Part shown: positions 23,280 to 32,917 of the stretch, piece after piece
Position numbering within the stretch: position 1 is the stretch's first letter
How the letters are laid out: each line of letters starts with the position of its first letter
Assembly (NCBI GenBank): GCA_904379015.1
Contig: CAJFHG010000006.1
Coordinates: 1 to 64,000, forward strand
DNA from: Candidatus Paralachnospira caecorum
GTDB lineage: Bacteria > Bacillota > Clostridia > Lachnospirales > Lachnospiraceae
Direction: 5' to 3'
DNA: 64,000 nt
Position numbers and translations under genes: made by a program
The notes under the pieces: generated by a model
What the model was told of the DNA's origin: nothing
Seen by the model: the letters and a program-made list of their open reading frames with translations, nothing else
Database searches by the model: none

Positions 23280-25691
23280 ATGGCAGTGACAAATCAGAAC
23301 GAAAGGCTGAATATGGAAGAGAAATCGGTGCTGCAGCCGGAGGAGATCCTGGAGACCGGCGTACAGCCTGGCGGAAGCATGTCTTCTGTCGGGGAGGACA
23401 GCTTCCTGGAGGGCGACGGAGACCTGGCATCCAAGAGGAAGATGGCGGGCGGGGATACGAAGCTGACGGCAACCACACCGGAGGAGCTGTTTGAGTTCCT
23501 CATCGAATCCATCAAAAAGTATCATCCGTCCGATGATCTTACCATGGTGAAGAAGGCCTTCGACATTGCCAATTCCGCGCATAAAGGGCAGCTCCGGAAA
23601 TCAGGAGAGCCCTATATCGTCCACCCTCTGAGCGTGGCCATTATTCTGGCCCAGCTGGAGCTTGACAAGGAGTCCATCATTGCCGGGATCCTGCACGATG
23701 TGGTGGAGGATACGGTCATGACCATGGACGAAATGAAGCAGACCTTCGGAAGCGAAGTGGCGCTTCTGGTGGACGGGGTCACCAAGCTGACCCAGCTGTC
23801 CTGGTCGGCGGACAAGGTGGAGATCCAGGCGGAGAATCTGAGAAAGATGTTCCTGGCCATGGCAAAGGACATCCGGGTCATTCTGATCAAGCTGGCCGAC
23901 CGGCTGCATAATATGCGGACTCTTCAGTATATGAAGCCGGAGAAACAGAAGGAAAAAGCCAGGGAGACCATGGAGATCTACGCGCCCATCGCCGACCGGC
24001 TGGGCATTTCCAAAATCAAGATCGAACTGGACGACCTTTCTCTTAAATATCTGGAGCCGGATATTTATTATGACCTGAAGGAAAAGATCGCCCTGCGGAA
24101 GAGCACCAGGGAGGAATTTGTCCAGAATATCATGGACGAAGTCAAGGCTCACATGAAATCCGCCGGGATCGAGGCCCATGTGGAGGGCAGAGTCAAGCAT
24201 TTCTTCAGTATATACAAAAAGATGGTGAACCAGCACAAGACGCTGGATCAGATTTATGATATTTTCGCGGTGCGGATCATTGTGGAGACGGTTAAGGACT
24301 GCTATGCGGCGCTGGGGGTCATTCATGAGATGTACAAGCCGATCCCGGGGCGGTTCAAGGATTATATCGCCATGCCCAAGCCGAATATGTACCAGTCTCT
24401 TCATACGACCCTGATCAGCAGCACCGGGCAGCCCTTTGAGATCCAGATCCGGACCTTTGAGATGCATAAGACGGCGGAATACGGCATTGCCGCCCACTGG
24501 AAGTATAAGGAAGGCAAGGACGGGCAGAACGCCGCCGGGAAAGAGGAGGAGAAGCTGAGCTGGCTCCGCCAGATCCTGGAATGGCAGAAGGATATGTCCG
24601 ACAACAAGGAGTTCCTTTCTTCTCTGAAGACAGACCTGGATATTTTCTCGGAGAGCGTATACTGCTTTACGCCCCAGGGCGATGTGAAGAACCTGCCCAG
24701 CGGCTCCACGACAGTGGATTTTGCATACAGCATCCACAGTGCCGTGGGCAATAAAATGGTGGGAGCCAAGGTCAATGACAAGCTGGTGCCCATCGATTAT
24801 GTGATCCAGAACGGGGACCGGGTGGAGATCATCACGTCTCAGAATTCCAAGGGCCCCAGCCGGGACTGGCTGAAATCCGTGAAGAGCGCCCAGGCAAAGA
24901 ACAAGATCAGCCAGTGGTTCAAGACACAGAACAAGGAAGAAAATATCATACGGGGCAAGGAGCTCATTGACCGGTACTGCAAGGGAAAAGGAATCAATTA
25001 TTCCGAGATCAGCAAGCCGGAGTATGAGGAGAAGGTCCTGCTGAAATATGGTTTTAAGGAATGGAACGCGGTGCTGGCAGCCATCGGACACGGCGGCATG
25101 AAAGAAGGCCAGGTGATCAACCGACTTCTGGAAGAATACAGGAAAAAGAATCCCAAGGCGGTGCTCACAGACGAAAAAGTGCTGGGAGATGCGGCCGAGG
25201 GGAAGGAAAAACGTCCCCAGGAGAAGAGTAAGAGCGGTATTGTGGTCAAAGGCGTTCATGATCTGGCTGTGCGGTTTTCCAGATGCTGCAGTCCGGTGCC
25301 AGGCGATGAGATCGTGGGATTTGTGACGAGAGGACGGGGCATTTCCATCCACAGAACAGACTGCATCAACATCATCAATCTGCCGGAAGAGGAGAGAAAC
25401 CGACTGATCGACGCGGAGTGGCAGCTTCCGGAGGGGGAAAAGACCCGGGAAACCTATTCTACGGAGATCAAGATCTTCGCCCACAACAGGATCGGCATAT
25501 TTGTGGATATTTCCAAGATTTTCACGGAGCGGCAGATAGACATCACCTCCATGAATGTGCGGACCAGCAAGCAGGGACTGGCTACCATCACCATGAGCTT
25601 TGACACCCACGGAGTAGAGGAACTGGCCAGACTGGTCGAGCGTCTGCGCCAGGTGGAGAGCGTGATCGATATAGAAAGAACAGCGGGGTAA
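23280..25691 (+). CDS. relA: Bifunctional (p)ppGpp synthetase/hydrolase (RelA/SpoT)
   Basis: An 803-residue stringent-response enzyme. The HD hydrolase domain is intact, with GILHDVVEDT placing His139-Asp140. The synthetase domain has RFKDYIAMPKPNMYQSLHT. TGS (VYCFTPQGDVKNLPSGST), a helical region and a C-terminal ACT domain (about 730-800) follow. The first 65 residues form a low-similarity extension not usual for the family. ATG 23280 has AAAGGTGA upstream; a later start at Met55 cannot be excluded. Both activities should be functional. Confidence 0.95.
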   Translation: MAVTNQNERLNMEEKSVLQPEEILETGVQPGGSMSSVGEDSFLEGDGDLASKRKMAGGDTKLTATTPEELFEFLIESIKKYHPSDDLTMVKKAFDIANSAHKGQLRKSGEPYIVHPLSVAIILAQLELDKESIIAGILHDVVEDTVMTMDEMKQTFGSEVALLVDGVTKLTQLSWSADKVEIQAENLRKMFLAMAKDIRVILIKLADRLHNMRTLQYMKPEKQKEKARETMEIYAPIADRLGISKIKIELDDLSLKYLEPDIYYDLKEKIALRKSTREEFVQNIMDEVKAHMKSAGIEAHVEGRVKHFFSIYKKMVNQHKTLDQIYDIFAVRIIVETVKDCYAALGVIHEMYKPIPGRFKDYIAMPKPNMYQSLHTTLISSTGQPFEIQIRTFEMHKTAEYGIAAHWKYKEGKDGQNAAGKEEEKLSWLRQILEWQKDMSDNKEFLSSLKTDLDIFSESVYCFTPQGDVKNLPSGSTTVDFAYSIHSAVGNKMVGAKVNDKLVPIDYVIQNGDRVEIITSQNSKGPSRDWLKSVKSAQAKNKISQWFKTQNKEENIIRGKELIDRYCKGKGINYSEISKPEYEEKVLLKYGFKEWNAVLAAIGHGGMKEGQVINRLLEEYRKKNPKAVLTDEKVLGDAAEGKEKRPQEKSKSGIVVKGVHDLAVRFSRCCSPVPGDEIVGFVTRGRGISIHRTDCINIINLPEEERNRLIDAEWQLPEGEKTRETYSTEIKIFAHNRIGIFVDISKIFTERQIDITSMNVRTSKQGLATITMSFDTHGVEELARLVERLRQVESVIDIERTAG

Positions 25692-25716
25692 GGACCCTGC
25701 GGGGAAGTGATCGGAA

Positions 25717-26346
25717 ATGGGAAAACTGAAAACAGCGTGCGCGGTGCTGGGCATGATCAGCACCAACTGTTATTTTGCGGAAAATACGGAGACCGGGGAA
25801 GTCCTGATCATCGATCCGGCGGACGATGCGTTCGCCGTCAGGAGCTGGTGCCTGAACGACGGCAGAAAGCCGGCGGCGATCCTTCTGACACACGGACATT
25901 TTGACCATATGGGGGCGGCGGATGAGCTGCGGAAATCTCTGGGGATTCAGGTCTACGCCGCGAAGGCGGAGGCTCCCCTTCTCGCCAGCGCCGCGGATAA
26001 TCTTTCAGCGGCCTGGAGCAGTCCGGTGACTCTGAAGGCGGATGTGGAGCTGGAGGACGGACAGGAGCTTTTCCTGGCAGGATTCCGGATCCAGGTGATC
26101 GCGACGCCGGGCCATACGGCAGGCGGCCTGTGCTATTATCTGCCGGAGGAAAATACCCTGTTTTCCGGGGATACTCTGTTTCTCGGGTCTTATGGAAGAG
26201 TGGATTTTCCCACCTCCTCCATGGCGGATATGAAACGGTCCGTAAAAGAAAAGCTGCTCGTGCTGCCGGAGGATACCACCGTATTTCCGGGACACGGAGA
26301 GGCGACTACCATAGGCTATGAAAAAATGTACAATCCGCTGGCGTGA
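25717..26346 (+). CDS. MBL-fold metallo-hydrolase (glyoxalase II-like)
   Basis: A 209-residue single-domain metallo-beta-lactamase-fold hydrolase. The metal-binding motif THGHFDH is at 58-64. A second His in ATPGHTAGG, an Asp in FSGDTLF and a late His in FPGHGEATTIG complete the site. This short form is common in Firmicutes and is often called glyoxalase II-like, but the substrate is not established. It is 25 bases downstream of relA in the same operon and is followed by a terminator at 26390. Confidence 0.88.
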   Translation: MGKLKTACAVLGMISTNCYFAENTETGEVLIIDPADDAFAVRSWCLNDGRKPAAILLTHGHFDHMGAADELRKSLGIQVYAAKAEAPLLASAADNLSAAWSSPVTLKADVELEDGQELFLAGFRIQVIATPGHTAGGLCYYLPEENTLFSGDTLFLGSYGRVDFPTSSMADMKRSVKEKLLVLPEDTTVFPGHGEATTIGYEKMYNPLA

Positions 26347-26389
26347 TGCTGCAAATGAAGGATCTGCGGCAAAAAGAAGAAATCGGGCA

Positions 26390-26410
26390 GGGCGCTTTTG
26401 CGCCCTTTTT
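26390..26410 (+). terminator. Terminator after the metallo-hydrolase gene
   Basis: GGGCGC (26390-26395), a TTTT loop, GCGCCC (26400-26405) and TTTTT. Confidence 0.85.
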
Positions 26411-26413
26411 CAC

Positions 26414-26455
26414 TTCATAGGAAACGGTGTTCCCTATGAAACAGAAATGTTCCGC
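26414..26455. repeat. Dispersed hairpin repeat, copy 1
   Basis: TTCATAGGAAAC (26414-26425) and GTTCCCTATGAA (26429-26440) form a 12-bp hairpin with one mismatch, followed by ACAGAAATGTTCCGC. A near copy of arms and tail lies at 32476-32517. Confidence 0.6.
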
Positions 26456-26537
26456 TAATCGGAAATTTTCACGGATTCCCGGCTGCGTGAACGGCACTCC
26501 GGGCGGGAACGCGCCGTGCAGGAAGAAAGGACAGCAT

Positions 26538-27980
26538 ATGATTTATCTGAAGCTGAGTGAGGAAAATTTTGAATATGATGTGCGGGGGCTGCTGACCTCC
26601 TTTTACCCGGGGGAGGAGATCGTTCTCCGGTCCGACAGGATCCAGGGGGAGAAGGGGCCTGACAAGACGCTGGCCGTGGAATATCTGGACGGCCGGATCT
26701 GCGTGACTTTCCGGAAGGCGGATTCGGAAAAACAGGCGGACGCGCCGGTGGATTACAGCGACCGGAAGGATACGAAATCGGTTTTAAAGCGCCTGGTGTA
26801 TGGACTGCTGTCTGAGGATACGGGAAAGACGCTTCCCTGGGGGACGCTGACCGGTATCCGTCCCACCAAGATCCCCATGGCCATGCTGGAGGAGGGAAGG
26901 TCCGACGAAGAGATCATTCGTTATATGGAAGAGACTTATCTGGCCAGCCGGGAGAAGATCGATCTGAGCATTGAGATCGCGAAGCGGGAGAAGGAGATCC
27001 TGAAGGAGATCGACTATCGGGACGGGTACAGTCTTTATATCGGGATTCCATTCTGTCCCACCACCTGCCTGTACTGTTCCTTTACTTCCTATCCGGTCTC
27101 AAAATGGAGCGCCAGAATGGATGAATATCTGGATGCCCTGTTCCAGGAGATCGATTACACAAAGGAGGCATTCCGGGGGAAGAAGCTGAATACGGTCTAT
27201 ATCGGCGGCGGCACGCCGACGACCCTGGAGCCGGATCATCTGGATCGGCTGCTGGCGAAGGTGGAGGAGAGCTTTGACCTGCAGGATATGAAGGAATGGA
27301 CGGTGGAGGCCGGACGGCCGGACAGCGTGACCAGGGAGAAGCTGAGGGCGCTGAAGCGTCATCCGGTCACCAGGATTTCCATCAATCCCCAGACCATGAA
27401 GGCGGAGACGCTGAAGCTCATCGGAAGACGGCACACGCCGGAGCAGATTGAGGAGGCGTATGCCATGGCCAGGGAAGAAGGGTTTGACAATATCAATATG
27501 GATCTGATCCTGGGGCTTCCGGAGGAGACACCGGATGACGTGCGCCGTACCATGGAAAAACTCACAGAGATGGCGCCGGACAGCATCACGGTCCATTCCC
27601 TGGCGGTCAAGCGCGCGGCCAGACTCAATACCATGAAGGAACAGTATGCCCATCTGAAGTTTGAAAATACGGAAGAGATGATGAACCTCACGGCGGATTA
27701 CTGCCGCCGGCTGGGACTTGTCCCCTATTATCTGTACCGCCAGAAGAACATGGCGGGCAATTTTGAGAATGTGGGCTACGCGAAGCCGGGCAGGGCCGGC
27801 ATCTACAATATTCTGATCATGGAGGAGAAACAGTCGATCATGGCGCTGGGCGCGGGTTCTACTACCAAGGCAGTATTTCCGGACGGGAGGATCGAACGGT
27901 GCGACAATGTGAAGGATATTGACCAGTATCTCGGCAGAATTCAGGAGATGATTGACAGAAAACGGAAACTTTTGTCTTGA
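26538..27980 (+). CDS. hemZ: Coproporphyrinogen dehydrogenase HemZ (radical SAM)
   Basis: A 480-residue HemN-like radical SAM protein. The 4Fe-4S cysteines are Cys173, Cys177 and Cys180 in CPTTCLYC. A variable N-terminal domain precedes the barrel. Downstream are YIGGGTPTTLE and a DLILGLPEET block. Clostridial HemZ is annotated as an oxygen-independent coproporphyrinogen III oxidase, though activity is unproven for many members. ATG 26538 follows GGAAGAAAGGA; the open frame upstream carries the hairpin repeat and is not coding. The hemACDB cluster lies in the same window at 59.8-64 kb. Confidence 0.88.
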   Translation: MIYLKLSEENFEYDVRGLLTSFYPGEEIVLRSDRIQGEKGPDKTLAVEYLDGRICVTFRKADSEKQADAPVDYSDRKDTKSVLKRLVYGLLSEDTGKTLPWGTLTGIRPTKIPMAMLEEGRSDEEIIRYMEETYLASREKIDLSIEIAKREKEILKEIDYRDGYSLYIGIPFCPTTCLYCSFTSYPVSKWSARMDEYLDALFQEIDYTKEAFRGKKLNTVYIGGGTPTTLEPDHLDRLLAKVEESFDLQDMKEWTVEAGRPDSVTREKLRALKRHPVTRISINPQTMKAETLKLIGRRHTPEQIEEAYAMAREEGFDNINMDLILGLPEETPDDVRRTMEKLTEMAPDSITVHSLAVKRAARLNTMKEQYAHLKFENTEEMMNLTADYCRRLGLVPYYLYRQKNMAGNFENVGYAKPGRAGIYNILIMEEKQSIMALGAGSTTKAVFPDGRIERCDNVKDIDQYLGRIQEMIDRKRKLLS

Positions 27981-28005
27981 AAACAGATAGTCCATCGTGT
28001 ATGAT
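27977..28005 (+). promoter_or_regulatory. hisS promoter
   Basis: TTGAAA (27977-27982), a 17-base spacer and TATGAT (28000-28005), overlapping the hemZ stop codon. Confidence 0.55.
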
Positions 28006-28036
28006 AGACAAGGACAGCCTGAAAGGAGAAGTAGTT

Positions 28037-29287
28037 ATGGCACTTAGCAAGAAGCCGGTGACCGGCATGAAAGATATTCTGCCTGCTGAGATGCAGGTGC
28101 GCGATTATGTGATCGGCCTGATCCAGGAAACCTATAAAAGCTTCGGATTTTCCCATATTGAGACCCCCTGCATGGAAAATATCGGAAATCTGAGCAGCAA
28201 ACAGGGCGGAGAGAATGAAAAGCTGATCTTCAAGGTCCTGAAACGGGGAGAGAAGCTTCATATTCCGGAAGCACAGACAGAGGCGGATGTGGTGGACTGC
28301 GGCATGCGCTATGACCTGACGGTGCCTCTTTCCAGATATTATGCCAACAACCAGGCTCAGCTGCCTTCCCCCTTCAAGGCGCTTCAGATGGGAAATGTAT
28401 GGCGCGCGGACAGGCCCCAGAGAGGAAGGTTCCGCCAGTTTATGCAGTGCGACATTGATATTCTCGGGGACGCTACCTGCCTGGCGGAGATCGAACTGAT
28501 GTCGGCTACGACCACTCTGCTGGGGAAGCTGGGATTTACCGGATTCCGGGTATGCTTCAATGACCGGCGCGTGCTGAAGGCGATGGCTGCCTACAGCGGT
28601 TTTCAGGAAGCGGATTATGACCAGGTGTTTATCATTCTGGATAAAATGGATAAAATAGGAATGGACGGCGTTGCCGCGGAGCTTCTGGAGAGCGGATTCG
28701 ACAAGGCGGCGGCAGACCGGTATATGGGACTGTTCGCGGAGATGGAACAGGCGCAGGACAGCCTGTCCTTCCTGGAGGAGACCCTTTCCGGCATCATCGA
28801 GGACGGCGTCATTGCCGGTATGAAGACCATCATCGAGAGTGTGAAGGCAACGGCCTCATGTGAATTTGACCTGGTCTTTGACCCTACACTGGTGCGCGGC
28901 ATGTCCTATTATACAGGCTCTATTTTTGAAGTAAAGATGGCGGAGCTGGGAGGTTCCGTGGCGGGAGGCGGCCGCTATGACGAAATGATCGGGAAATTCA
29001 CCGGCATGGACACGCCGGCCTGCGGATTTTCCATCGGCTTTGAGCGGATCATCACCATTCTCATGGAGAAGGGTTTCCAGGTACCCCAGGCGGCGCAGAA
29101 AAAAGCCTATCTGGTAGAGAAGAATATGCCGGCTGAAAAGATGGTGGAAGTATTCCGGGAAGCCAAACAGGAGCGGGACGCCGGCATTCAGGTGCTGGTC
29201 ACCAGCATGAATAAAAATAAAAAATTCCAGAAGGAAAAGCTTCAGGCAGAGGGCTATGAGGAGTTCCGGGAGTTTTTCAACAGATAA
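28037..29287 (+). CDS. hisS: Histidyl-tRNA synthetase
   Basis: A 416-residue class II aminoacyl-tRNA synthetase. Motif 2 lies in GNVWRADRPQRGRFRQF. The histidine signature blocks are LVRGMSYYTG-type (here LVRGMSYYTGS) and AGGGRYDEMIGKF-like. ATG 28037 follows GAAAGGAGAAG; an earlier in-frame start overlapping hemZ lacks such a site. A promoter lies upstream, no T-box was seen, and aspS follows 32 bases later. Confidence 0.96.
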   Translation: MALSKKPVTGMKDILPAEMQVRDYVIGLIQETYKSFGFSHIETPCMENIGNLSSKQGGENEKLIFKVLKRGEKLHIPEAQTEADVVDCGMRYDLTVPLSRYYANNQAQLPSPFKALQMGNVWRADRPQRGRFRQFMQCDIDILGDATCLAEIELMSATTTLLGKLGFTGFRVCFNDRRVLKAMAAYSGFQEADYDQVFIILDKMDKIGMDGVAAELLESGFDKAAADRYMGLFAEMEQAQDSLSFLEETLSGIIEDGVIAGMKTIIESVKATASCEFDLVFDPTLVRGMSYYTGSIFEVKMAELGGSVAGGGRYDEMIGKFTGMDTPACGFSIGFERIITILMEKGFQVPQAAQKKAYLVEKNMPAEKMVEVFREAKQERDAGIQVLVTSMNKNKKFQKEKLQAEGYEEFREFFNR

Positions 29288-29319
29288 TCTGATAAAAAAG
29301 GATAAGGTGGTAAACAGAC

Positions 29320-31083
29320 ATGTTTCAGTCAAGGACCCATACGTGTAATGAATTGAGAATCGGACATGTGGGGCAGCAGGTAACGCTGGCGGGCTGGTAT
29401 GAGAATATGCGCCGGGTCAGCAAAAACCTGGGCTTCCTGATTCTGCGGGATTTTTACGGTGAGACTCAGGTGGTCATCGAGTCGGAGGACATGATGGAGA
29501 TGATCTCCGGCGTCAACAGGGAATCGACCCTTTCCGTTACAGGCACAGTGCGGGAGCGTTCCAGCAAGAACGCGGCGCTGCCCACCGGCGACATCGAGGT
29601 GGTGCCGGAGAAGATCGAAGTTCTCGGAAAATGTTATTACAACGCGCTGCCCTTTGAGATTTCCCGTTCCAAGGAAGCCGATGAGAACGCGAGACTCAAA
29701 TACCGGTATCTGGATCTGCGCAATCCTGCCGTGAAGGAGAAGATCCTCATGCGTTCCAGGATCGTAGCAGAGCTGCGCCAGAGAATGATGGATCTGGATT
29801 TCTATGAGATCACCACGCCGATCCTGACCTGTTCCTCTCCTGAGGGCGCGCGGGATTATCTGGTGCCCTCCAGAAATCATCCCGGAAAATTTTATGCCCT
29901 TCCTCAGGCGCCCCAGCAGTTCAAACAGCTTCTGATGGCGTCAGGATTTGACCGTTATTTTCAGATCGCGCCCTGCTTCAGGGATGAGGATGCCAGAGCG
30001 GACCGTTCTCCGGGAGAATTCTACCAGCTGGATATGGAGATGGCCTTTGCTTCCCAGGAGGATGTGTTTGCGGTGATCGAGCAGGTACTGCCCCCTGTAT
30101 TTGAAAAATACGGAATTTACAACCGGGCTTCCTCGGCTCCATTTACCAGGATCTCCTACCGGGATTCCATGGAGCGGTTCGGTACGGACAAGCCGGACCT
30201 GCGTATTAAGCTGGAACTTTCCGAAGGAACAGAGTGTATGAAGGACTGCGGATTTGAGCCCTTTGACGGGGCGGTGATCAAGACTGTGGTCTGCCCGGAC
30301 TTCACAGAGAGCCGCAAGGTGATCGATAAGATCTGTGCTGATGTGGAAGTGCAGACAGGACGGAAGCTGTACTGGTTCAAAGCCGGTACGGACGGAAGCC
30401 TGACCGGGGGAATTTCCAAGTTCCTGGCAGAGAAGAAGGATCAGGTCATTTCCTCTCTTGGACTGAAGGGCGGAGAGCTGGTGCTGGCAGCAGCAGGCAC
30501 GAGACAGGAGGCCCAGAAGACTGCGGGAGCGGCCAGGAAGATCGTGACTAATTACGCAGAGCGCTATATCGACAGGGAATGCTATGAATTCTGCTGGATC
30601 GTGGATTTCCCCATGTATGAGATCGGGGAGGAGTCCGGAGCGCTGGAATTCTGCCACAATCCTTTTTCCATGCCTCAGGGCGGCATGAAGAGCCTGCTGG
30701 AGCAGGATCCTCTTGAAATTTACGCTTATCAGTACGATCTGGTGTGCAACGGGATCGAGCTTTCTTCCGGAGCGGTGCGGAACCACGATCCGGAAATTAT
30801 GATCAAGGCATTTGAGCTGGTGGGACTGGGAGAAGAGGATGTGAAGGCCAAGTTCCCCGCCATGTACAACGCGTTCTGCTACGGAGCGCCGCCTCACGCG
30901 GGCATTGCGCCCGGCGTGGACAGGATGGTCATGCTGCTGGCAGGCGAGGACAGTATTCGTGAGGTCATTCCCTTCCCCATGAACAAGAACGCTCAGGATA
31001 TCATGATGGGCGCGCCTTCCGAGGTGAGTCCGAAGCAGCTGGAAGAGGTGCACATCAAGCTGGATCTCAAAGAGAAAGAATAA
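29320..31083 (+). CDS. aspS: Aspartyl-tRNA synthetase
   Basis: A 587-residue bacterial-type class II synthetase. An N-terminal OB-fold anticodon domain (about 1-105), the catalytic core with FRDEDARADR, the GAD insertion domain and the C-terminal motif 3 region GVDRMVMLLAG are all present. AAGGTGG precedes the ATG. The gene lies in an apparent hisS-aspS-glyA run; whether it also charges tRNA-Asn cannot be settled from this window. Confidence 0.96.
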   Translation: MFQSRTHTCNELRIGHVGQQVTLAGWYENMRRVSKNLGFLILRDFYGETQVVIESEDMMEMISGVNRESTLSVTGTVRERSSKNAALPTGDIEVVPEKIEVLGKCYYNALPFEISRSKEADENARLKYRYLDLRNPAVKEKILMRSRIVAELRQRMMDLDFYEITTPILTCSSPEGARDYLVPSRNHPGKFYALPQAPQQFKQLLMASGFDRYFQIAPCFRDEDARADRSPGEFYQLDMEMAFASQEDVFAVIEQVLPPVFEKYGIYNRASSAPFTRISYRDSMERFGTDKPDLRIKLELSEGTECMKDCGFEPFDGAVIKTVVCPDFTESRKVIDKICADVEVQTGRKLYWFKAGTDGSLTGGISKFLAEKKDQVISSLGLKGGELVLAAAGTRQEAQKTAGAARKIVTNYAERYIDRECYEFCWIVDFPMYEIGEESGALEFCHNPFSMPQGGMKSLLEQDPLEIYAYQYDLVCNGIELSSGAVRNHDPEIMIKAFELVGLGEEDVKAKFPAMYNAFCYGAPPHAGIAPGVDRMVMLLAGEDSIREVIPFPMNKNAQDIMMGAPSEVSPKQLEEVHIKLDLKEKE

Positions 31084-31159
31084 GCCGGAGCTGTGCGGCA
31101 GACAGCCATGTGGAAAGTAAATCAATCATTCATCTATACATTTTACAGGAGGAAAAGCA

Positions 31160-32401
31160 ATGTATTCATTTGAAGAAGTATCTTCCTACGATCCGGAAAT
31201 TGCCCAGGCGATTCAGGATGAGCTGGGAAGGCAGAGAAGCCATCTGGAGCTGATTGCTTCCGAAAACCTGGTGAGCAAGGCTGTGATGGCGGCCATGGGA
31301 AGTGTGCTGACCAACAAATACGCGGAAGGATATCCGGGCAAGCGTTACTATGGCGGCTGCGAATACGTGGATGTGGTCGAGACACTGGCTCAGGAGAGAG
31401 CGAAAAAGCTGTTCGGCTGTGAGTATGTGAATGTGCAGCCCCATTCCGGTGCCCAGGCTAATATGGCGGTGTTCTTCGCGATGCTGAAGCCGGGTGATAC
31501 GGTGATGGGCATGAATCTGGCCCACGGCGGCCATCTGACCCACGGAAGCCCCGTGAACATGTCCGGCGCCTATTTCCATGTGGTTCCCTACGGCGTGACG
31601 GATGAGGGCATCATCGATTATGAAGCGGTGAGGAGAATCGCCCATGAGTGCAAGCCGAAGCTGATCGTGGCCGGCGCCAGCGCCTATGCGAGAGAGATCG
31701 ATTTTAAGAAATTCCGCGAGATCGCCGATGAAGTAGGCGCGTATCTGATGGTAGATATGGCCCACATCGCCGGACTGGTGGCAGCCGGTCTTCATATGAG
31801 CCCCATTCCCTATGCTCATGTGACCACCACCACCACGCACAAGACCCTGCGCGGGCCGAGAGGCGGCATGATCCTGTCCAGCAATGAGATGCAGGAAAAA
31901 TTCAATTTCAATAAGGCAGTATTCCCCGGCATCCAGGGCGGTCCCCTGATGCATGTGATCGCGGCGAAGGCCGTATGCTTCAAGGAAGCACTGGAGCCCA
32001 GCTTCAAGACTTATATGGCGCAGACCAAGACCAATGCGGCGAAGCTGGCGAAAGAGCTGATCGCCAGAGGGTTCGACATTGTGTCCGGCGGCACGGACAA
32101 CCACCTGATGCTGGTGGATCTGCGTCCTGTAGGCGTGACCGGAAAGGCGGCGGAGAAACTGCTTGATGCGGCGAATATCACCTGCAACAAGAACTCGATT
32201 CCCAATGATCCGGAGAAGCCCTTCGTGACCAGCGGAATCCGTCTGGGTGCCCAGGCTGTCACCAGCCGCGGCCTTGGAGAAGCAGATATGGAAGTGATCG
32301 CGGAGGCGATCCGTCTGGTGATCACACAGGACGCTGCCAATACAGAAAAAGCAAGGGCCATGGTTAAGGAACTGACCGACAAATATCCTCTTTATGAGTA
32401 A
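31160..32401 (+). CDS. glyA: Serine hydroxymethyltransferase
   Basis: A 413-residue PLP enzyme that interconverts serine and glycine with tetrahydrofolate. The PLP lysine is Lys228 in [34 protein letters not shown] and VDMAHIAGL are intact. ACAGGAGGAAAAGC sets the start. It lies 76 bases after aspS and is followed by a hairpin at 32430-32471. Confidence 0.97.
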   Translation: MYSFEEVSSYDPEIAQAIQDELGRQRSHLELIASENLVSKAVMAAMGSVLTNKYAEGYPGKRYYGGCEYVDVVETLAQERAKKLFGCEYVNVQPHSGAQANMAVFFAMLKPGDTVMGMNLAHGGHLTHGSPVNMSGAYFHVVPYGVTDEGIIDYEAVRRIAHECKPKLIVAGASAYAREIDFKKFREIADEVGAYLMVDMAHIAGLVAAGLHMSPIPYAHVTTTTTHKTLRGPRGGMILSSNEMQEKFNFNKAVFPGIQGGPLMHVIAAKAVCFKEALEPSFKTYMAQTKTNAAKLAKELIARGFDIVSGGTDNHLMLVDLRPVGVTGKAAEKLLDAANITCNKNSIPNDPEKPFVTSGIRLGAQAVTSRGLGEADMEVIAEAIRLVITQDAANTEKARAMVKELTDKYPLYE

Positions 32402-32429
32402 AAGCGGTTCTCCCGCGGAAATAGAGAAC

Positions 32430-32471
32430 AGAGGACGTCTGGCTGGAAACAGCCAAAGGACGTCCTCTATT
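32430..32471 (+). terminator. Hairpin after glyA
   Basis: AGAGGACGTC (32430-32439) pairs with GACGTCCTCT (32459-32468), with an inner GGCTG-GAAA-CAGCC stem. The T-run is poor (ATT), so it may be a weak terminator or a protective 3' structure. Confidence 0.55.
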
Positions 32472-32475
32472 CATG

Positions 32476-32517
32476 TTTCATAGGAAACTGCGTTCCCTGT
32501 GAAACAAAAATGCTCCG
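32476..32517. repeat. Dispersed hairpin repeat, copy 2
   Basis: TTTCATAGGAAAC (32476-32488) and GTTCCCTGTGAAA (32492-32504), then ACAAAAATGCTCCGC. It matches the copy at 26414 in both arms and tail with few changes, some of them compensating G-U pairs. Confidence 0.6.
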
Positions 32518-32538
32518 CAGAATCGCATTGCGGCGGAG
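32506..32538 (-). terminator. Minus-strand terminator in the glyA-AraC gap
   Basis: Read on the minus strand, CTCCGC and GCGGAG form a stem followed by CATTTTT. It would end transcription of the short minus-strand frame at 32606-32731. Confidence 0.4.
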
Positions 32539-32574
32539 TGGAATATATCGCTGAAGCGATCCGCCGCAGGCGGA

Positions 32575-32600
32575 GAATCCTGCAAAGCAGGATTCTTTTT
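32575..32600 (+). terminator. Plus-strand terminator in the glyA-AraC gap
   Basis: GAATCCTGC (32575-32583), loop AAA, GCAGGATTC (32587-32595), TTTTT. A further pair of stems (CGGCGGA/TCCGCCG around ATCGC-TGAA-GCGAT, 32531-32566) lies just before it. Confidence 0.75.
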
Positions 32601-32605
32601 ATATA

Positions 32606-32731
32606 TTAAGCATTTTGGTGTTTGGGAGCTGTGATCAGGTACTGCGTAAGCTTCATCGTGTCCCTTGGATCAGAGAAGCTGATCTGCAGGCCGCTGCTTC
32701 CGGGATTCATGATCCTCAGAAGCTGATTCAT
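32606..32731 (-). CDS. Possible 41-residue protein, unknown
   Basis: A short minus-strand frame reading MNQLLRIMNPGSSG and later SDPRDTMKLTQYL. AAGGAGG touches its first ATG (too close), while GAGG lies four bases before the second ATG (Met8), so the start is unclear. The frame stays open upstream, so it could also be the tail of a decayed gene. I recognise no family. The rest of the gap up to the AraC gene at 32918 is AT-rich with no other feature I can name. Confidence 0.3.
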   Translation of the reverse strand: MNQLLRIMNPGSSGLQISFSDPRDTMKLTQYLITAPKHQNA

Positions 32732-32917
32732 CCTCCTTCCGCTTTGTAAAGAAATCTGCGGCGCCTGCAGATGATTGCATGAATACTTTCTACATGATAT
32801 GATTATATCACCCTGAAATTAAAATATATAGGTGAAAAAACGCAGATTTATATGATAAAACCTTCAAAAGAAGGATGCCTGATACAACATTTTCTGTATG
32901 GGAAGGAGAGAAGAGGA

